From positions 1 through 12,162 of the forward strand of contig JABDQS010000214.1 in assembly GCA_013042125.1 (NCBI GenBank): a stretch of DNA of 12,162 nucleotides. Reading direction: 5' to 3'. A program made the translations under genes and the position numbers. Below the pieces are notes generated by a model. The model did not search any database and was not told where the DNA came from. It saw only the letters and a program-made list of their open reading frames with translations. This DNA is from Eudoraea sp. Lineage in GTDB: Bacteria; Bacteroidota; Bacteroidia; Flavobacteriales; Flavobacteriaceae. Positions 1 through 6,152 of this stretch are shown here, one piece after another; position 1 is the first letter of the stretch; each line of letters begins with the position of its first letter.

Positions 1-1
1 G

Positions 2-136
2 TCCGAAGCTTTGCCCCTGGAAGAGGCTATCAATGATGTAATGGTCACCTATGGCGTTTCTGAACGCACTAAATATCGTGCAGTGGTCTACTACCTGCTA
101 ACCAAAAGGTTTGGCCGCGAAGAAGTTTATAACTAA
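2..136 (+). CDS. DUF2853 family protein, 3' end only
   Basis: The frame enters from the left edge and ends at TAA 134-136, giving the last 44 residues of a protein. The tail contains YGVSERTKYRAVVYYLLTKR followed by FGREEVYN. This closely resembles what I remember of the C-terminus of DUF2853 proteins, which are small (about 110 residue) soluble proteins of unknown function common in Flavobacteria and proteobacteria. The start and N-terminal half lie outside the window. The next gene follows 66 bp later on the same strand. No function can be given. The family assignment is from memory of the conserved RxKYRAVVYYxLxKxFGxExVY tail. Confidence 0.72.
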   Translation, partial: SEALPLEEAINDVMVTYGVSERTKYRAVVYYLLTKRFGREEVYN

Positions 137-156
137 TTAAAGTATCCTTATCGTGA

Positions 157-176
157 CCTCTCCCCAATCGGGAAGG
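157..176 (+). other. Short hairpin between DUF2853 gene and S1-protein gene
   Basis: CCT(C)TCCC at 157-164 pairs with GGGAAGG at 170-176 around a CAATC loop, giving seven base pairs with one bulged C. No T-run follows, so it is not a convincing intrinsic terminator. It may shape the leader of the downstream gene or be incidental. Confidence 0.3.
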
Positions 177-202
177 TGATATGGAGCAACACCAAGGGAA
201 CT

Positions 203-1033
203 ATGATAGAATTAGGAAATTACAATTCACTTACCATTCTGCGAAGTACCAGTGTGGGTCTTTTTTTAGGGGATGAGGACGTGGATGACCTTTTACTTCC
301 CAATAAATATGTTCCAGACGACTTCGAAATTGGAGATAAAATAGATGTTTTCTGCTATCTGGACCATGAGGAAAGACCTATTGCTACAACCTTAAAACCA
401 TTTATAAAAAGAAATGAATTTGGTTTTTTAAGAGTAGCCGAGGTGAATGATGTAGGTGCATTTATGGATTGGGGTCTTGAAAAGCACCTGCTCGTACCCT
501 ATGGTGAACAGCGAACCAATTTGGTTGCAGGGAATTGGCAGGTTATTTATTGTTACCTGGATGATAAATCGTTCCGTTTGGTGGGCTCAAGCCGACTTTC
601 AAAATTTTTGAATAACGATTCAATGGAAATTTCAGAGAACGATGAGGTAGAGCTTCTTGTTTACAGACGCTCAGAACTCGGCTGGGACGTGGTAGTTAAT
701 GGACGCCATAGGGGCCTGATCTTTCACAGTGATGTATTTCAGAAATTGGCGGAAGGTGATAGAGTAAAGGGTTTTGTAAAGCATATTAGACCGGACAAAA
801 AATTGGATATCTCGCTTCAACCCATAGGAGCCAGAGCCTTGGAACCAGCAGCGCAAATGATCTATCAGAAGTTGATGGAACAGGGGGGCTATTTGAATCT
901 TCATGATAAGTCGAGCCCCGAAGAAATTAAGACCTGGTTCTCCATGAGTAAAAAGACCTTTAAAAAGGCTATTGGAACCTTGTACAAAGATCATAAGATC
1001 TCTATTAAGAAAGACGGTATTTACAAGGTATAG
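203..1033 (+). CDS. CvfB-like S1 RNA-binding protein with C-terminal winged helix
   Basis: This 276-residue cytoplasmic protein has the layout of the CvfB/YitL family: tandem S1-type OB folds followed by a winged helix. The N-terminus (MIELGNYNSLTILRSTSVGL, then FLGDE and LLPNKYVP) matches the family start. Residues about 1-65 and 68-130 form two S1-like domains, residues about 145-205 a third, with GLIFHSDVFQKLAEGDRVKG typical of S1. Residues about 215-276 are the winged helix (SMSKKTFKKAIGTLYK, then I.I..DGIYKV). Family members bind RNA; the S. aureus protein affects virulence-gene expression. The target here is unknown. I chose ATG 203 over an in-frame GTG at 176 because family proteins start at MIxLGxYN. 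A 10-bp palindrome (TAGGCGCCTA, 1031-1040) overlaps its stop codon. Confidence 0.85.
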   Translation: MIELGNYNSLTILRSTSVGLFLGDEDVDDLLLPNKYVPDDFEIGDKIDVFCYLDHEERPIATTLKPFIKRNEFGFLRVAEVNDVGAFMDWGLEKHLLVPYGEQRTNLVAGNWQVIYCYLDDKSFRLVGSSRLSKFLNNDSMEISENDEVELLVYRRSELGWDVVVNGRHRGLIFHSDVFQKLAEGDRVKGFVKHIRPDKKLDISLQPIGARALEPAAQMIYQKLMEQGGYLNLHDKSSPEEIKTWFSMSKKTFKKAIGTLYKDHKISIKKDGIYKV

Positions 1034-1121
1034 GCGCCTATCAATATCTTGTTGTCCACACCGTTGTAAGAACACTGGCAGGAATACTGGATTTAATTAT
1101 CCAAATACTGTGTTTTATTTT

Positions 1122-1150
1122 TTTGATTGTTAGCTTTTTGGTTATATTTA
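1122..1150 (+). promoter_or_regulatory. Candidate promoter for SPOR-protein/menA operon
   Basis: TTTG at 1122-1125, a 17-bp spacer, then TATATTTA at 1143-1150 fits the Bacteroidetes pattern TTTG...TAnnTTTG with one mismatch. Transcription would start near 1155, leaving a leader of about 23 nt before the ATG at 1179. The 145-bp gap after the S1-protein gene supports a separate transcript. Confidence 0.5.
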
Positions 1151-1178
1151 AACCCCACTTATCAAAAACCAATTTTAT

Positions 1179-1778
1179 ATGCCATTCATTGAAGAAAGTG
1201 ATTTACTGGAGCTTCACAAAGACATTGATAAGGCTCAGATCATAAATGAGCGATTACTAGATCAAATAAAGTTTAAGAATAAAGAATTGAAGCGCAGGAA
1301 GATACAGCGCAATATCTTCGCAGGGGTCACAGCACTATTTTTAATCGCCTCTCTGGCCGTTACTTCATTTACAGCAGGGGTTTTTACAAATAAACAAAAT
1401 TTGGAATCTACTAGTTTAAATGTTCCTGTAGATAGCATGCAGGTAGTCCTGGATAGAATAGACAACTTAAAGAAACAGAATCGTGAATTGAGTTTGGTTA
1501 ATGAATTCTACCTGGCAAAGAATTTCCTTGAGAAGGAGACCATATATTCAGTGCAGATCAAATCCTTTGTTGAGAATAATCTTACACTTTCTTCGCAGTC
1601 ATTGAATAACACCCTATTTGTTAAGACGAATCCCTTCTATTCTTATTCCCTGGGAAATTTCGAAACCTTAGAGGAAGCGCAAAAGTTTAGAAAACAACTC
1701 GTAGACATGGGGTTTGATGATGCCTTTGTTGCCTCCTATAAAGAGGGGAAACGATTGAAAATAGAACCCGCCAATTAA
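1179..1778 (+). CDS. Membrane-anchored SPOR-like domain protein
   Basis: This 199-residue protein starts with a charged, probably coiled-coil stretch (residues 5-40). A basic patch (KRRKIQR, 38-44) and one membrane segment (about 46-68) follow. After a second short coiled stretch (about 85-120) comes a SPOR-like C-terminal domain (about 121-190: YSVQIKSF, then YSYSLGNFETLEEAQKFRKQ). The basic residues on the N-terminal side predict N-in, C-out topology, with the SPOR domain in the periplasm. SPOR domains bind denuded peptidoglycan glycans in the families studied, often at division sites; whether this one does is not shown. Its stop is 5 bp from the menA start, so the two are probably cotranscribed. 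No enzymatic motif is visible. Confidence 0.75.
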   Translation: MPFIEESDLLELHKDIDKAQIINERLLDQIKFKNKELKRRKIQRNIFAGVTALFLIASLAVTSFTAGVFTNKQNLESTSLNVPVDSMQVVLDRIDNLKKQNRELSLVNEFYLAKNFLEKETIYSVQIKSFVENNLTLSSQSLNNTLFVKTNPFYSYSLGNFETLEEAQKFRKQLVDMGFDDAFVASYKEGKRLKIEPAN

Positions 1779-1783
1779 TATCC

Positions 1784-2686
1784 TTGAAAGCAAAAGCGTG
1801 GCTTAATGCAGTTCGTCTACGGACCCTGCCTTTATCTGTATCCGGAATTCTGATGGGAAGCGGCCTGGCAGCCATGTATGGATATACAGACTGGCTGATT
1901 TTTATTCTGGCCGTGCTTTCTACACTTGGATTGCAGATCATTTCAAATCTTGCCAATGATTATGGGGATGGTATTAAAGGTACAGATAATGAAGAACGGA
2001 TTGGTCCTAAACGCACCTACCAAACAGGTGCACTTTCCAGAAAGGAACTAAAATCCGGTATTATTATATCTGTAATAATTACTATCTGTTTTATCGGAAC
2101 TCTTTTGTACCGGGCGTTTGATGGTCTGCCGGAATATTTTCTTTTATTTTCTTTATTAGGTGCCCTTGCGGTATGGGCGGCTATTCGATATACCGTTGGC
2201 GACTCTGCCTATGGTTACAAAGGACTGGGTGATATTTTCGTTTTTTCTTTTTTTGGCTTATTGAGTGTTTTAGGAACCATGTTCCTTTTTACGAAGTACC
2301 TTACCTTATTATCTGTTCTGCCTGCTATTTCCATTGGCCTGTTGAGCACAGCAGTATTAAATCTAAATAATTTAAGAGATCATAATTCTGACATAGGAGC
2401 CGGAAAAAATACCCTTGTGGTAAAATTGGGAATTCCCAGAGCGAAACAATACCACTATGCTCTGCTCATCGGTTCTTTCCTTTGTATAACCTTGTTTTTG
2501 CTGCTATCTGCATCTGAATGGCAGCAGGCCTTGTGTCTTCTGGCCTTCATCCCCCTTGGGTTACATCTGTATAAGGTAACGGGGGTAAAAGAGCCTCTGG
2601 CCTTTGATCCGGAGCTTAAAAAAGTGGCATTAAGCACCTTTTTCATGGCCGTACTCTTTTATCTGGGGTTTAATAATTTTTTGTAA
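1784..2686 (+). CDS. menA: 1,4-dihydroxy-2-naphthoate polyprenyltransferase MenA
   Basis: This 300-residue integral membrane UbiA-family enzyme joins DHNA to a polyprenyl diphosphate to make demethylmenaquinone. The first Asp-rich, Mg-diphosphate-binding motif is NLANDYGDGIKGTD (55-68), followed by GPKR (74-77). The second is NNLRDHNSD (195-203), followed by GKNTLVVKLG. Seven to nine hydrophobic helices cover the rest, and the length is normal for MenA. The start is TTG 1784, giving MKAKAWLNAVRLRTLPLS, which matches the family N-terminus. The next in-frame ATG is at residue 24, inside the first conserved helix, so it is too late. The gene lies 5 bp after the SPOR-protein gene. Its stop codon overlaps a -7 element for the next gene. 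Confidence 0.93.
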   Translation: MKAKAWLNAVRLRTLPLSVSGILMGSGLAAMYGYTDWLIFILAVLSTLGLQIISNLANDYGDGIKGTDNEERIGPKRTYQTGALSRKELKSGIIISVIITICFIGTLLYRAFDGLPEYFLLFSLLGALAVWAAIRYTVGDSAYGYKGLGDIFVFSFFGLLSVLGTMFLFTKYLTLLSVLPAISIGLLSTAVLNLNNLRDHNSDIGAGKNTLVVKLGIPRAKQYHYALLIGSFLCITLFLLLSASEWQQALCLLAFIPLGLHLYKVTGVKEPLAFDPELKKVALSTFFMAVLFYLGFNNFL

Positions 2687-2691
2687 ATTTG
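2684..2691 (+). promoter_or_regulatory. Candidate -7 element for LytTR regulator gene, over menA stop
   Basis: TAAATTTG is an exact match to TAnnTTTG, and its first three bases are the menA stop codon. No good -33 element is seen. A start near 2696 would give a leader of about 28 nt before TTG 2724. It would let the regulator be made independently of menA. It lacks the CAACA boxes seen downstream at 3535-4056. Confidence 0.35.
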
Positions 2692-2723
2692 ATGACAATA
2701 ACCATTGTAAAACCCCATCTATT

Positions 2724-3479
2724 TTGGAACAAGCCATCAAAATTCTTATTGTTGAAGACAACGTGATCATTGCTGATGATATGCAATCGATGCTCGAAGA
2801 AATAGGCTACGAGATCGTAGATAATGTAATTGTGTATGAGCAAGCTGAGGAAGTTCTTAAAAACAATCATGTAGATCTTGTCCTCATAGACATTATATTA
2901 GCTTCGGACAAAACAGGTATTGATCTTGGAAAGCATATCCGGGAAAAATATAATATTCCCTTCATATTTGTGACCTCTAACTCTGATAGAGCCACCGTAG
3001 AAAATGCAAAAACGGTTAAGCCAAATGGATATTTGGTAAAACCCTTTGAGCAACAAGATCTGTATACTTCTATTGAAATCGCCTTATCCAATTTTGATTA
3101 TTCTGAGAAAGGAACAGGAGAGGGATCCTCAGTCAATAAAGAAGAAGAGGTAGTCTCTAATTCTGTTTTAAAAGATTCGATCTTCGTAAAGAAACAACAT
3201 CTGTATTATCGTATTCAATTTGAGGATATACAATTTATCAAAGCAGATAATGTATATCTGGAAGTAAATACCATAGACAAGAAGTTCCTGGTTAGGTCAC
3301 CACTTAAGGATTATTTACACAAGCTTCCTAAGCACAAATTCTACAGGGCTCACAAATCGTATATAGTGAATGTGGATCATATTGATGCGATCAATTCGAA
3401 GGACATCATGATCAACAACACCCTGATCCCAATATCCAAGGAATTCAAAGAATTTATCATTTCTGCAATGAATTCATAG
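2724..3479 (+). CDS. LytTR-family response regulator
   Basis: This 251-residue response regulator should bind DNA when phosphorylated. The receiver domain (about 5-122) keeps the acidic pair E11/D12, phosphoacceptor D56 (LVLIDI), T84 and K106 in LVKPF. A charged linker (125-150) leads to a LytTR domain (about 152-250: IFVKKQHLYYRI, ADNVYLEV, FYRAHKSYIVNVDHID, then IPISKEFKEF). The start is TTG 2724, because MEQAIKILIVEDN is the normal receiver N-terminus and no in-frame ATG lies before it. LytTR domains bind direct repeats of about 9 bp spaced 21 bp apart, which matches repeats found downstream. The likely partner is the HisKA_2 kinase at 4167, a usual pairing in Bacteroidetes. The gene starts 37 bp after menA. 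Confidence 0.92.
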   Translation: MEQAIKILIVEDNVIIADDMQSMLEEIGYEIVDNVIVYEQAEEVLKNNHVDLVLIDIILASDKTGIDLGKHIREKYNIPFIFVTSNSDRATVENAKTVKPNGYLVKPFEQQDLYTSIEIALSNFDYSEKGTGEGSSVNKEEEVVSNSVLKDSIFVKKQHLYYRIQFEDIQFIKADNVYLEVNTIDKKFLVRSPLKDYLHKLPKHKFYRAHKSYIVNVDHIDAINSKDIMINNTLIPISKEFKEFIISAMNS

Positions 3480-3534
3480 GCCTGGTAAAAGAGTAGACAG
3501 GATTTTCTCTTTGCGAATGCCGGATTTAACGCTA

Positions 3535-3600
3535 CTCACAACAGTCTGTTTCACTTTTGCAACATTCATTTTACAGACCAACTTCTGTATGGTAATTTAG
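3535..3600 (+). promoter_or_regulatory. Putative LytTR-controlled promoter P1 (upstream of candidate sRNA 1)
   Basis: Box 1 is CTCACAACA (3535-3543) and box 2 is TTTGCAACA (3556-3564), 21 bp apart start to start. A -33-like TTTA (3570-3573), a 19-bp spacer and a -7-like TAATTTAG (3593-3600, one mismatch to TAnnTTTG) follow. Box 2 ends exactly 28 bp before the -7 element, as in P2 and P3. That the neighbouring LytTR protein binds here is inferred from box spacing and location. Confidence 0.5.
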
Positions 3601-3604
3601 TACT

Positions 3605-3684
3605 CAACATCAGAAGTTAATTTTTTTCATTTTATATAGTGTTCTCGGAAAAGGGTCTTGTCTGCAAAGTCAAGGCCTTTTTTT
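3605..3684 (+). ncRNA. Candidate small RNA 1, about 80 nt
   Basis: A transcript from P1 would begin near 3605 and stop at the hairpin with T-run that ends at 3684. The first 40 nt are AU-rich and unstructured (T-run at 3621-3627), and the 3' part is the terminator hairpin. No ribosome-binding site or start codon with a plausible reading frame lies inside. The layout (free 5' part, 3' terminator) is that of a regulatory small RNA. The start position is approximate and expression is not shown. Confidence 0.4.
3649..3684 (+). terminator. Intrinsic terminator of candidate sRNA 1
   Basis: Arm 3653-3660 (GGGTCTTG) pairs with 3671-3678 (CAAGGCCT) through eight pairs, two of them G-U. The stem extends outward by A-T pairs from 3649-3652 to 3679-3682. 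The loop is 10 nt and seven T follow at 3678-3684. It lies 170 bp after the LytTR gene, too far to be its obvious terminator but well placed to end a transcript from P1. Confidence 0.6.
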
Positions 3685-3775
3685 ATACTAAAGATCAGTG
3701 TCTTTGTGCAGAAGAGAACAATCGAAACAAAAAGAACAAAATAATTACCAAAAAGCATTTCACATACAACAAAGT

Positions 3776-3798
3776 GGTCTTTCACAACAAAAAAGACC
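3776..3798. repeat. Inverted repeat around box 1 of P2
   Basis: GGTCTTT (3776-3782) and AAAGACC (3792-3798) are perfect inverted repeats of 7 bp around a 9-nt loop. The loop holds most of the CACAACA box. It may be a terminator remnant, a second operator, or chance in AT-rich DNA. Confidence 0.35.
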
Positions 3799-3846
3799 CT
3801 GTTCACAACATATCACAACATCCTTAAGTAGTTCCTGTTACTTTTG
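3781..3846 (+). promoter_or_regulatory. Putative LytTR-controlled promoter P2 (upstream of candidate sRNA 2)
   Basis: Box 1 TTCACAACA (3781-3789) and box 2 TTCACAACA (3802-3810) are identical 9-mers exactly 21 bp apart. A third copy, ATCACAACA, is at 3812-3820, 10 bp on and overlapping the -33 position. An exact TAnnTTTG -7 element, TACTTTTG, is at 3839-3846, 28 bp after box 2. No good -33 element is present, as expected for an activator-dependent promoter. This is the best conserved of the three units. Confidence 0.55.
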
Positions 3847-3850
3847 AAGG

Positions 3851-3926
3851 GTTCCCGGAACATCCCAAATCTTACCTTTTTTTTAATGAACTATTGTTGG
3901 CTATGCAGAAATGTATGGTCTTTTTT
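3851..3926 (+). ncRNA. Candidate small RNA 2, about 76 nt
   Basis: A transcript from P2 would begin near 3851 and end at the T-run 3921-3926. It has a 5' GC-rich element (GTTCC and GGAAC at 3851-3861), a single-stranded T-run at 3877-3884, then a 3' terminator hairpin. The overall plan and length match candidate sRNA 1, although the two sequences are not alike base for base. No credible open reading frame lies inside. Confidence 0.4.
3899..3926 (+). terminator. Intrinsic terminator of candidate sRNA 2
   Basis: GGCTATGCA (3899-3907) pairs with TGTATGGTC (3912-3920) over nine pairs, three of them G-U, around a GAAA tetraloop. Six T follow at 3921-3926. No protein gene ends nearby, which argues that it ends a non-coding transcript. 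Confidence 0.55.
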
Positions 3927-3959
3927 ATGATCAGCATGTTTGATTAGGAAACTGGTCAT
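3927..3959. repeat. Second hairpin just after sRNA 2 terminator
   Basis: ATGATCAG (3927-3934) pairs with CTGGTCAT (3952-3959), eight pairs with one G-U, around a 17-nt loop. No T-run follows. It may be a protein site or incidental. Confidence 0.25.
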
Positions 3960-4026
3960 TATGCCAGGCACCATATTTTAATTCGATAATAAAGTGCAAT
4001 AAGGGCAATACCGTAGGGAGTTAGAA

Positions 4027-4092
4027 ATAACCACACAAACCCTTTGGTTTACAACAATTATTTAGCAAGACCGTTTAATAATAGTAAGTTTG
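4027..4092 (+). promoter_or_regulatory. Putative LytTR-controlled promoter P3 of the histidine kinase gene
   Basis: Box 2 TTTACAACA (4048-4056) fits the repeat seen in P1 and P2. Box 1 at the required 21-bp spacing is degenerate (ATAACCACA, 4027-4035, 6 of 9 matches). TTTA at 4061-4064, a 20-bp spacer and an exact -7 element TAAGTTTG (4085-4092) follow, with 28 bp between box 2 and -7. Transcription would start near 4097, leaving a leader of about 70 nt before the kinase ATG. No terminator is visible between, so this unit should drive the kinase. Confidence 0.55.
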
Positions 4093-4105
4093 AAGGGCAC
4101 ATTTT

Positions 4106-4113
4106 AAAGGAGG
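4106..4113 (+). other. Shine-Dalgarno-like AAAGGAGG in kinase leader without a start codon
   Basis: AAAGGAGG at 4106-4113 is a near-perfect Shine-Dalgarno sequence, but no ATG, GTG or TTG lies 4-12 nt downstream. The kinase ATG is 53 nt away. It could be chance, a standby ribosome site, or a pairing target for a small RNA. Confidence 0.3.
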
Positions 4114-4166
4114 ATTTTCTTTCATAAATATTAACAAACACAGTATTACAAAGTTCTAGGCATGTT

Positions 4167-6128
4167 ATGGCAAAAAGGCTTGGCACAATAGTATTTTTCA
4201 TTTTCACCCTTTCTGTATGTATGGGGATCGCTCAGGACATTGATCCTCTTGAGGACGATGCATTGGTTCAATTCCAAAACGAATCCTCGGTTTCGGATAG
4301 ATTCACCTATTTCTTTGCCACGGTGAACCGATACAATAGTCATTCTGCCTATGATTGGTTAGATACTATAGATCGTTATATAAAAAACTCCGAAAAAGCG
4401 AAGGACTCGCTTGCCATAAAACAATACCAACTAATCCAATCACAGATCTATTTTGACATTGGGGACTATAATAAAAGTGTTTCACTTTCCACTAAATTAT
4501 ACAGTGATAAGCATAAATTGGATCTTAAAACCAAGGAATTATTACTCGATCTGCTCGATGCCAACTACTCTCAATTGCAATTCTATGACAAACAGGTTGA
4601 GATCAGGAAGCAAAAAAGAGAGCTGGGATTAAAGAATAACATCTCTTTTTACGATATCTATTCCAATTTAGGGCTTCACCGTCAGGCAATGAAGGATTAT
4701 ATCTATGAAAATCAGAAGACCATAGGGGAGAATGATTATTACGGAAAGGCAAAGTACCAGAATACCATTGGCAATTACCTGTTGTTAGATAAATCCACCT
4801 CTACAGCATTGACGCATTTCGGCACTGCCAAGGGGTATATTGATGTCTATAACAATGACATGAGCACTGTGAAAACAGAGAGTGAGATCATTCAGGCAAA
4901 TCTTCTCAAAGGGATCATAGAGGGCAACATTGGGAAATGTTATGTGCAAATGAACCAGTTCGATAAAGCTATTCCCTATTTGGAATCTAGCATTGCCATT
5001 ATAGAAGAAAACAACATAGGCAGGACTTCCTCTGAAGCAAATGAAAATGTCCTGGCCCTGGCCGAAAGCCATTTACGTATGGATCGGTTAAAAGTGGCCA
5101 AAGATTATCTGGATATAGACCTGGAACTTACAAAGGCCAGTCAGATCGTTAAGAAAAACAGATTATTTGCGGCCTACTATGACCGTATAGGCGATTTTAA
5201 GAACCAGGCGATCTACCTTCAAAAAAATGTTCGAATTCAGGATTCTCTGGAGGTAAAAGAATCTTCCATAAAAAGGCAGCAAATAGCTGCGATAATATCA
5301 GAGGAAAAACTTGATGACTCCCGTAGGACAAACAATCGGATGAAGTTGGAAATGGAGCAGAACAGAAGTGAAATGGAGGCTATGGATGAACGTACCAATC
5401 TGGTATTCATTTCACTGATCTTTACCTTATTGGGCTTTGCCGGATTGGTATTCGCCTATTTAAAAAGTATAAAGAACCAACGCCTCATTGCTGAACAGAA
5501 ACACATAATTGAGAATTCTCTGGTTGAAAAGGATTCCCTCCTAAAAGAGATCCACCACAGGGTGAAGAACAATCTGCAAATGGTTTCCAGTCTGTTAAGT
5601 CTTCAAACCAAGAATACACGCAGCAAAGCCGCTATTGAAGCCCTGGAAGAAGGCAAGAGCAGGGTGAAGGCCATGGCACTGATCCATCAGAAATTGTATC
5701 AGAACGATGATCTTTCTGTGATCGAAATGCAGGGGTATATTGAAAGCCTGGTGAACAGCGTACAATCTGTCTTTAAAAAGGGCGGACATAACATTAATAT
5801 TACAATTGACGCAGAAGGGGTGGAGCTTGATATTGACAGGGCCATTCCATTTGGACTTATACTTAATGAGCTGGTCTCTAATTCATTTAAATACGCTTTC
5901 CCCGAGGATAAAGAGAATGGCAAGATCTATATCCATCTCAGGAAGAACGGTGATCAGGGATTCTTTGAGTATACCGATAACGGTATAGGTCTTCCGGATG
6001 ATTCTGAAGAACGCGCCAATTCTTCAATGGGTATCAGACTCATGAATCGACTGGTAAATCAGTTACAATCCACCTTAAATATTGATAAATCTACAGAAGG
6101 AGTTCGCTTTTGGTTCAATTTTAAATAA
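4167..6128 (+). CDS. TPR-containing sensor histidine kinase, HisKA_2 type
   Basis: This 653-residue membrane sensor kinase is the probable partner of the LytTR regulator. A Sec signal peptide (1-22, cut likely after GIA) precedes a periplasmic tetratricopeptide region (about 45-380; clearest repeat about 245-290, GNIGKCYVQMNQFDKAIPYL). A coiled coil (about 380-405) and one membrane helix (about 411-432) follow. The cytoplasmic part has a HisKA_2 dimerisation domain with EIHHRVKNNLQ (phospho-His 463 or 464) and an HATPase_c domain with N-box N567/N572, DNGIG (604-608) and SMGIRL. All catalytic motifs are intact. It lies 687 bp after the regulator gene rather than beside it, with its own putative promoter P3. 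The hydrolase gene follows after 24 bp and may be cotranscribed. The signal sensed is unknown. Confidence 0.92.
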   Translation: MAKRLGTIVFFIFTLSVCMGIAQDIDPLEDDALVQFQNESSVSDRFTYFFATVNRYNSHSAYDWLDTIDRYIKNSEKAKDSLAIKQYQLIQSQIYFDIGDYNKSVSLSTKLYSDKHKLDLKTKELLLDLLDANYSQLQFYDKQVEIRKQKRELGLKNNISFYDIYSNLGLHRQAMKDYIYENQKTIGENDYYGKAKYQNTIGNYLLLDKSTSTALTHFGTAKGYIDVYNNDMSTVKTESEIIQANLLKGIIEGNIGKCYVQMNQFDKAIPYLESSIAIIEENNIGRTSSEANENVLALAESHLRMDRLKVAKDYLDIDLELTKASQIVKKNRLFAAYYDRIGDFKNQAIYLQKNVRIQDSLEVKESSIKRQQIAAIISEEKLDDSRRTNNRMKLEMEQNRSEMEAMDERTNLVFISLIFTLLGFAGLVFAYLKSIKNQRLIAEQKHIIENSLVEKDSLLKEIHHRVKNNLQMVSSLLSLQTKNTRSKAAIEALEEGKSRVKAMALIHQKLYQNDDLSVIEMQGYIESLVNSVQSVFKKGGHNINITIDAEGVELDIDRAIPFGLILNELVSNSFKYAFPEDKENGKIYIHLRKNGDQGFFEYTDNGIGLPDDSEERANSSMGIRLMNRLVNQLQSTLNIDKSTEGVRFWFNFK

Positions 6129-6152
6129 ATTAGGACCACTAAACAGAACCTA

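Noticed and set aside
176..202. GTG at 176 as start of the S1/CvfB-like protein
   Set aside because: Family proteins begin at MIxLGxYN, which is ATG 203. The nine extra residues are not family-like.
181..276. 31-codon open frame with a GGAAGGTGAT-ATG start
   Set aside because: It overlaps the S1-protein gene out of frame and has no recognisable features. The upstream purine stretch is part of a hairpin arm.
1031..1040. Perfect palindrome TAGGCGCCTA at the S1-protein stop codon
   Set aside because: It has no loop or T-run, so it cannot be a terminator, and it does not recur. Probably chance.
3480..3534. Possible terminator of the LytTR gene (CCTG 3481-3484 with CAGG 3498-3501)
   Set aside because: Only four pairs with a 13-nt loop and no proper T-run.
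3517..3600. 27-codon hydrophobic open frame starting MPDLTLL
   Set aside because: It coincides with the boxes and -7 element of promoter P1, has no ribosome-binding site, and its hydrophobic look comes from T-rich promoter DNA.
3639..3827. 62-codon open frame across the sRNA region
   Set aside because: It runs through a terminator-like hairpin and the P2 boxes, is rich in Lys/Asn/His from A-rich DNA, and resembles no family I know.
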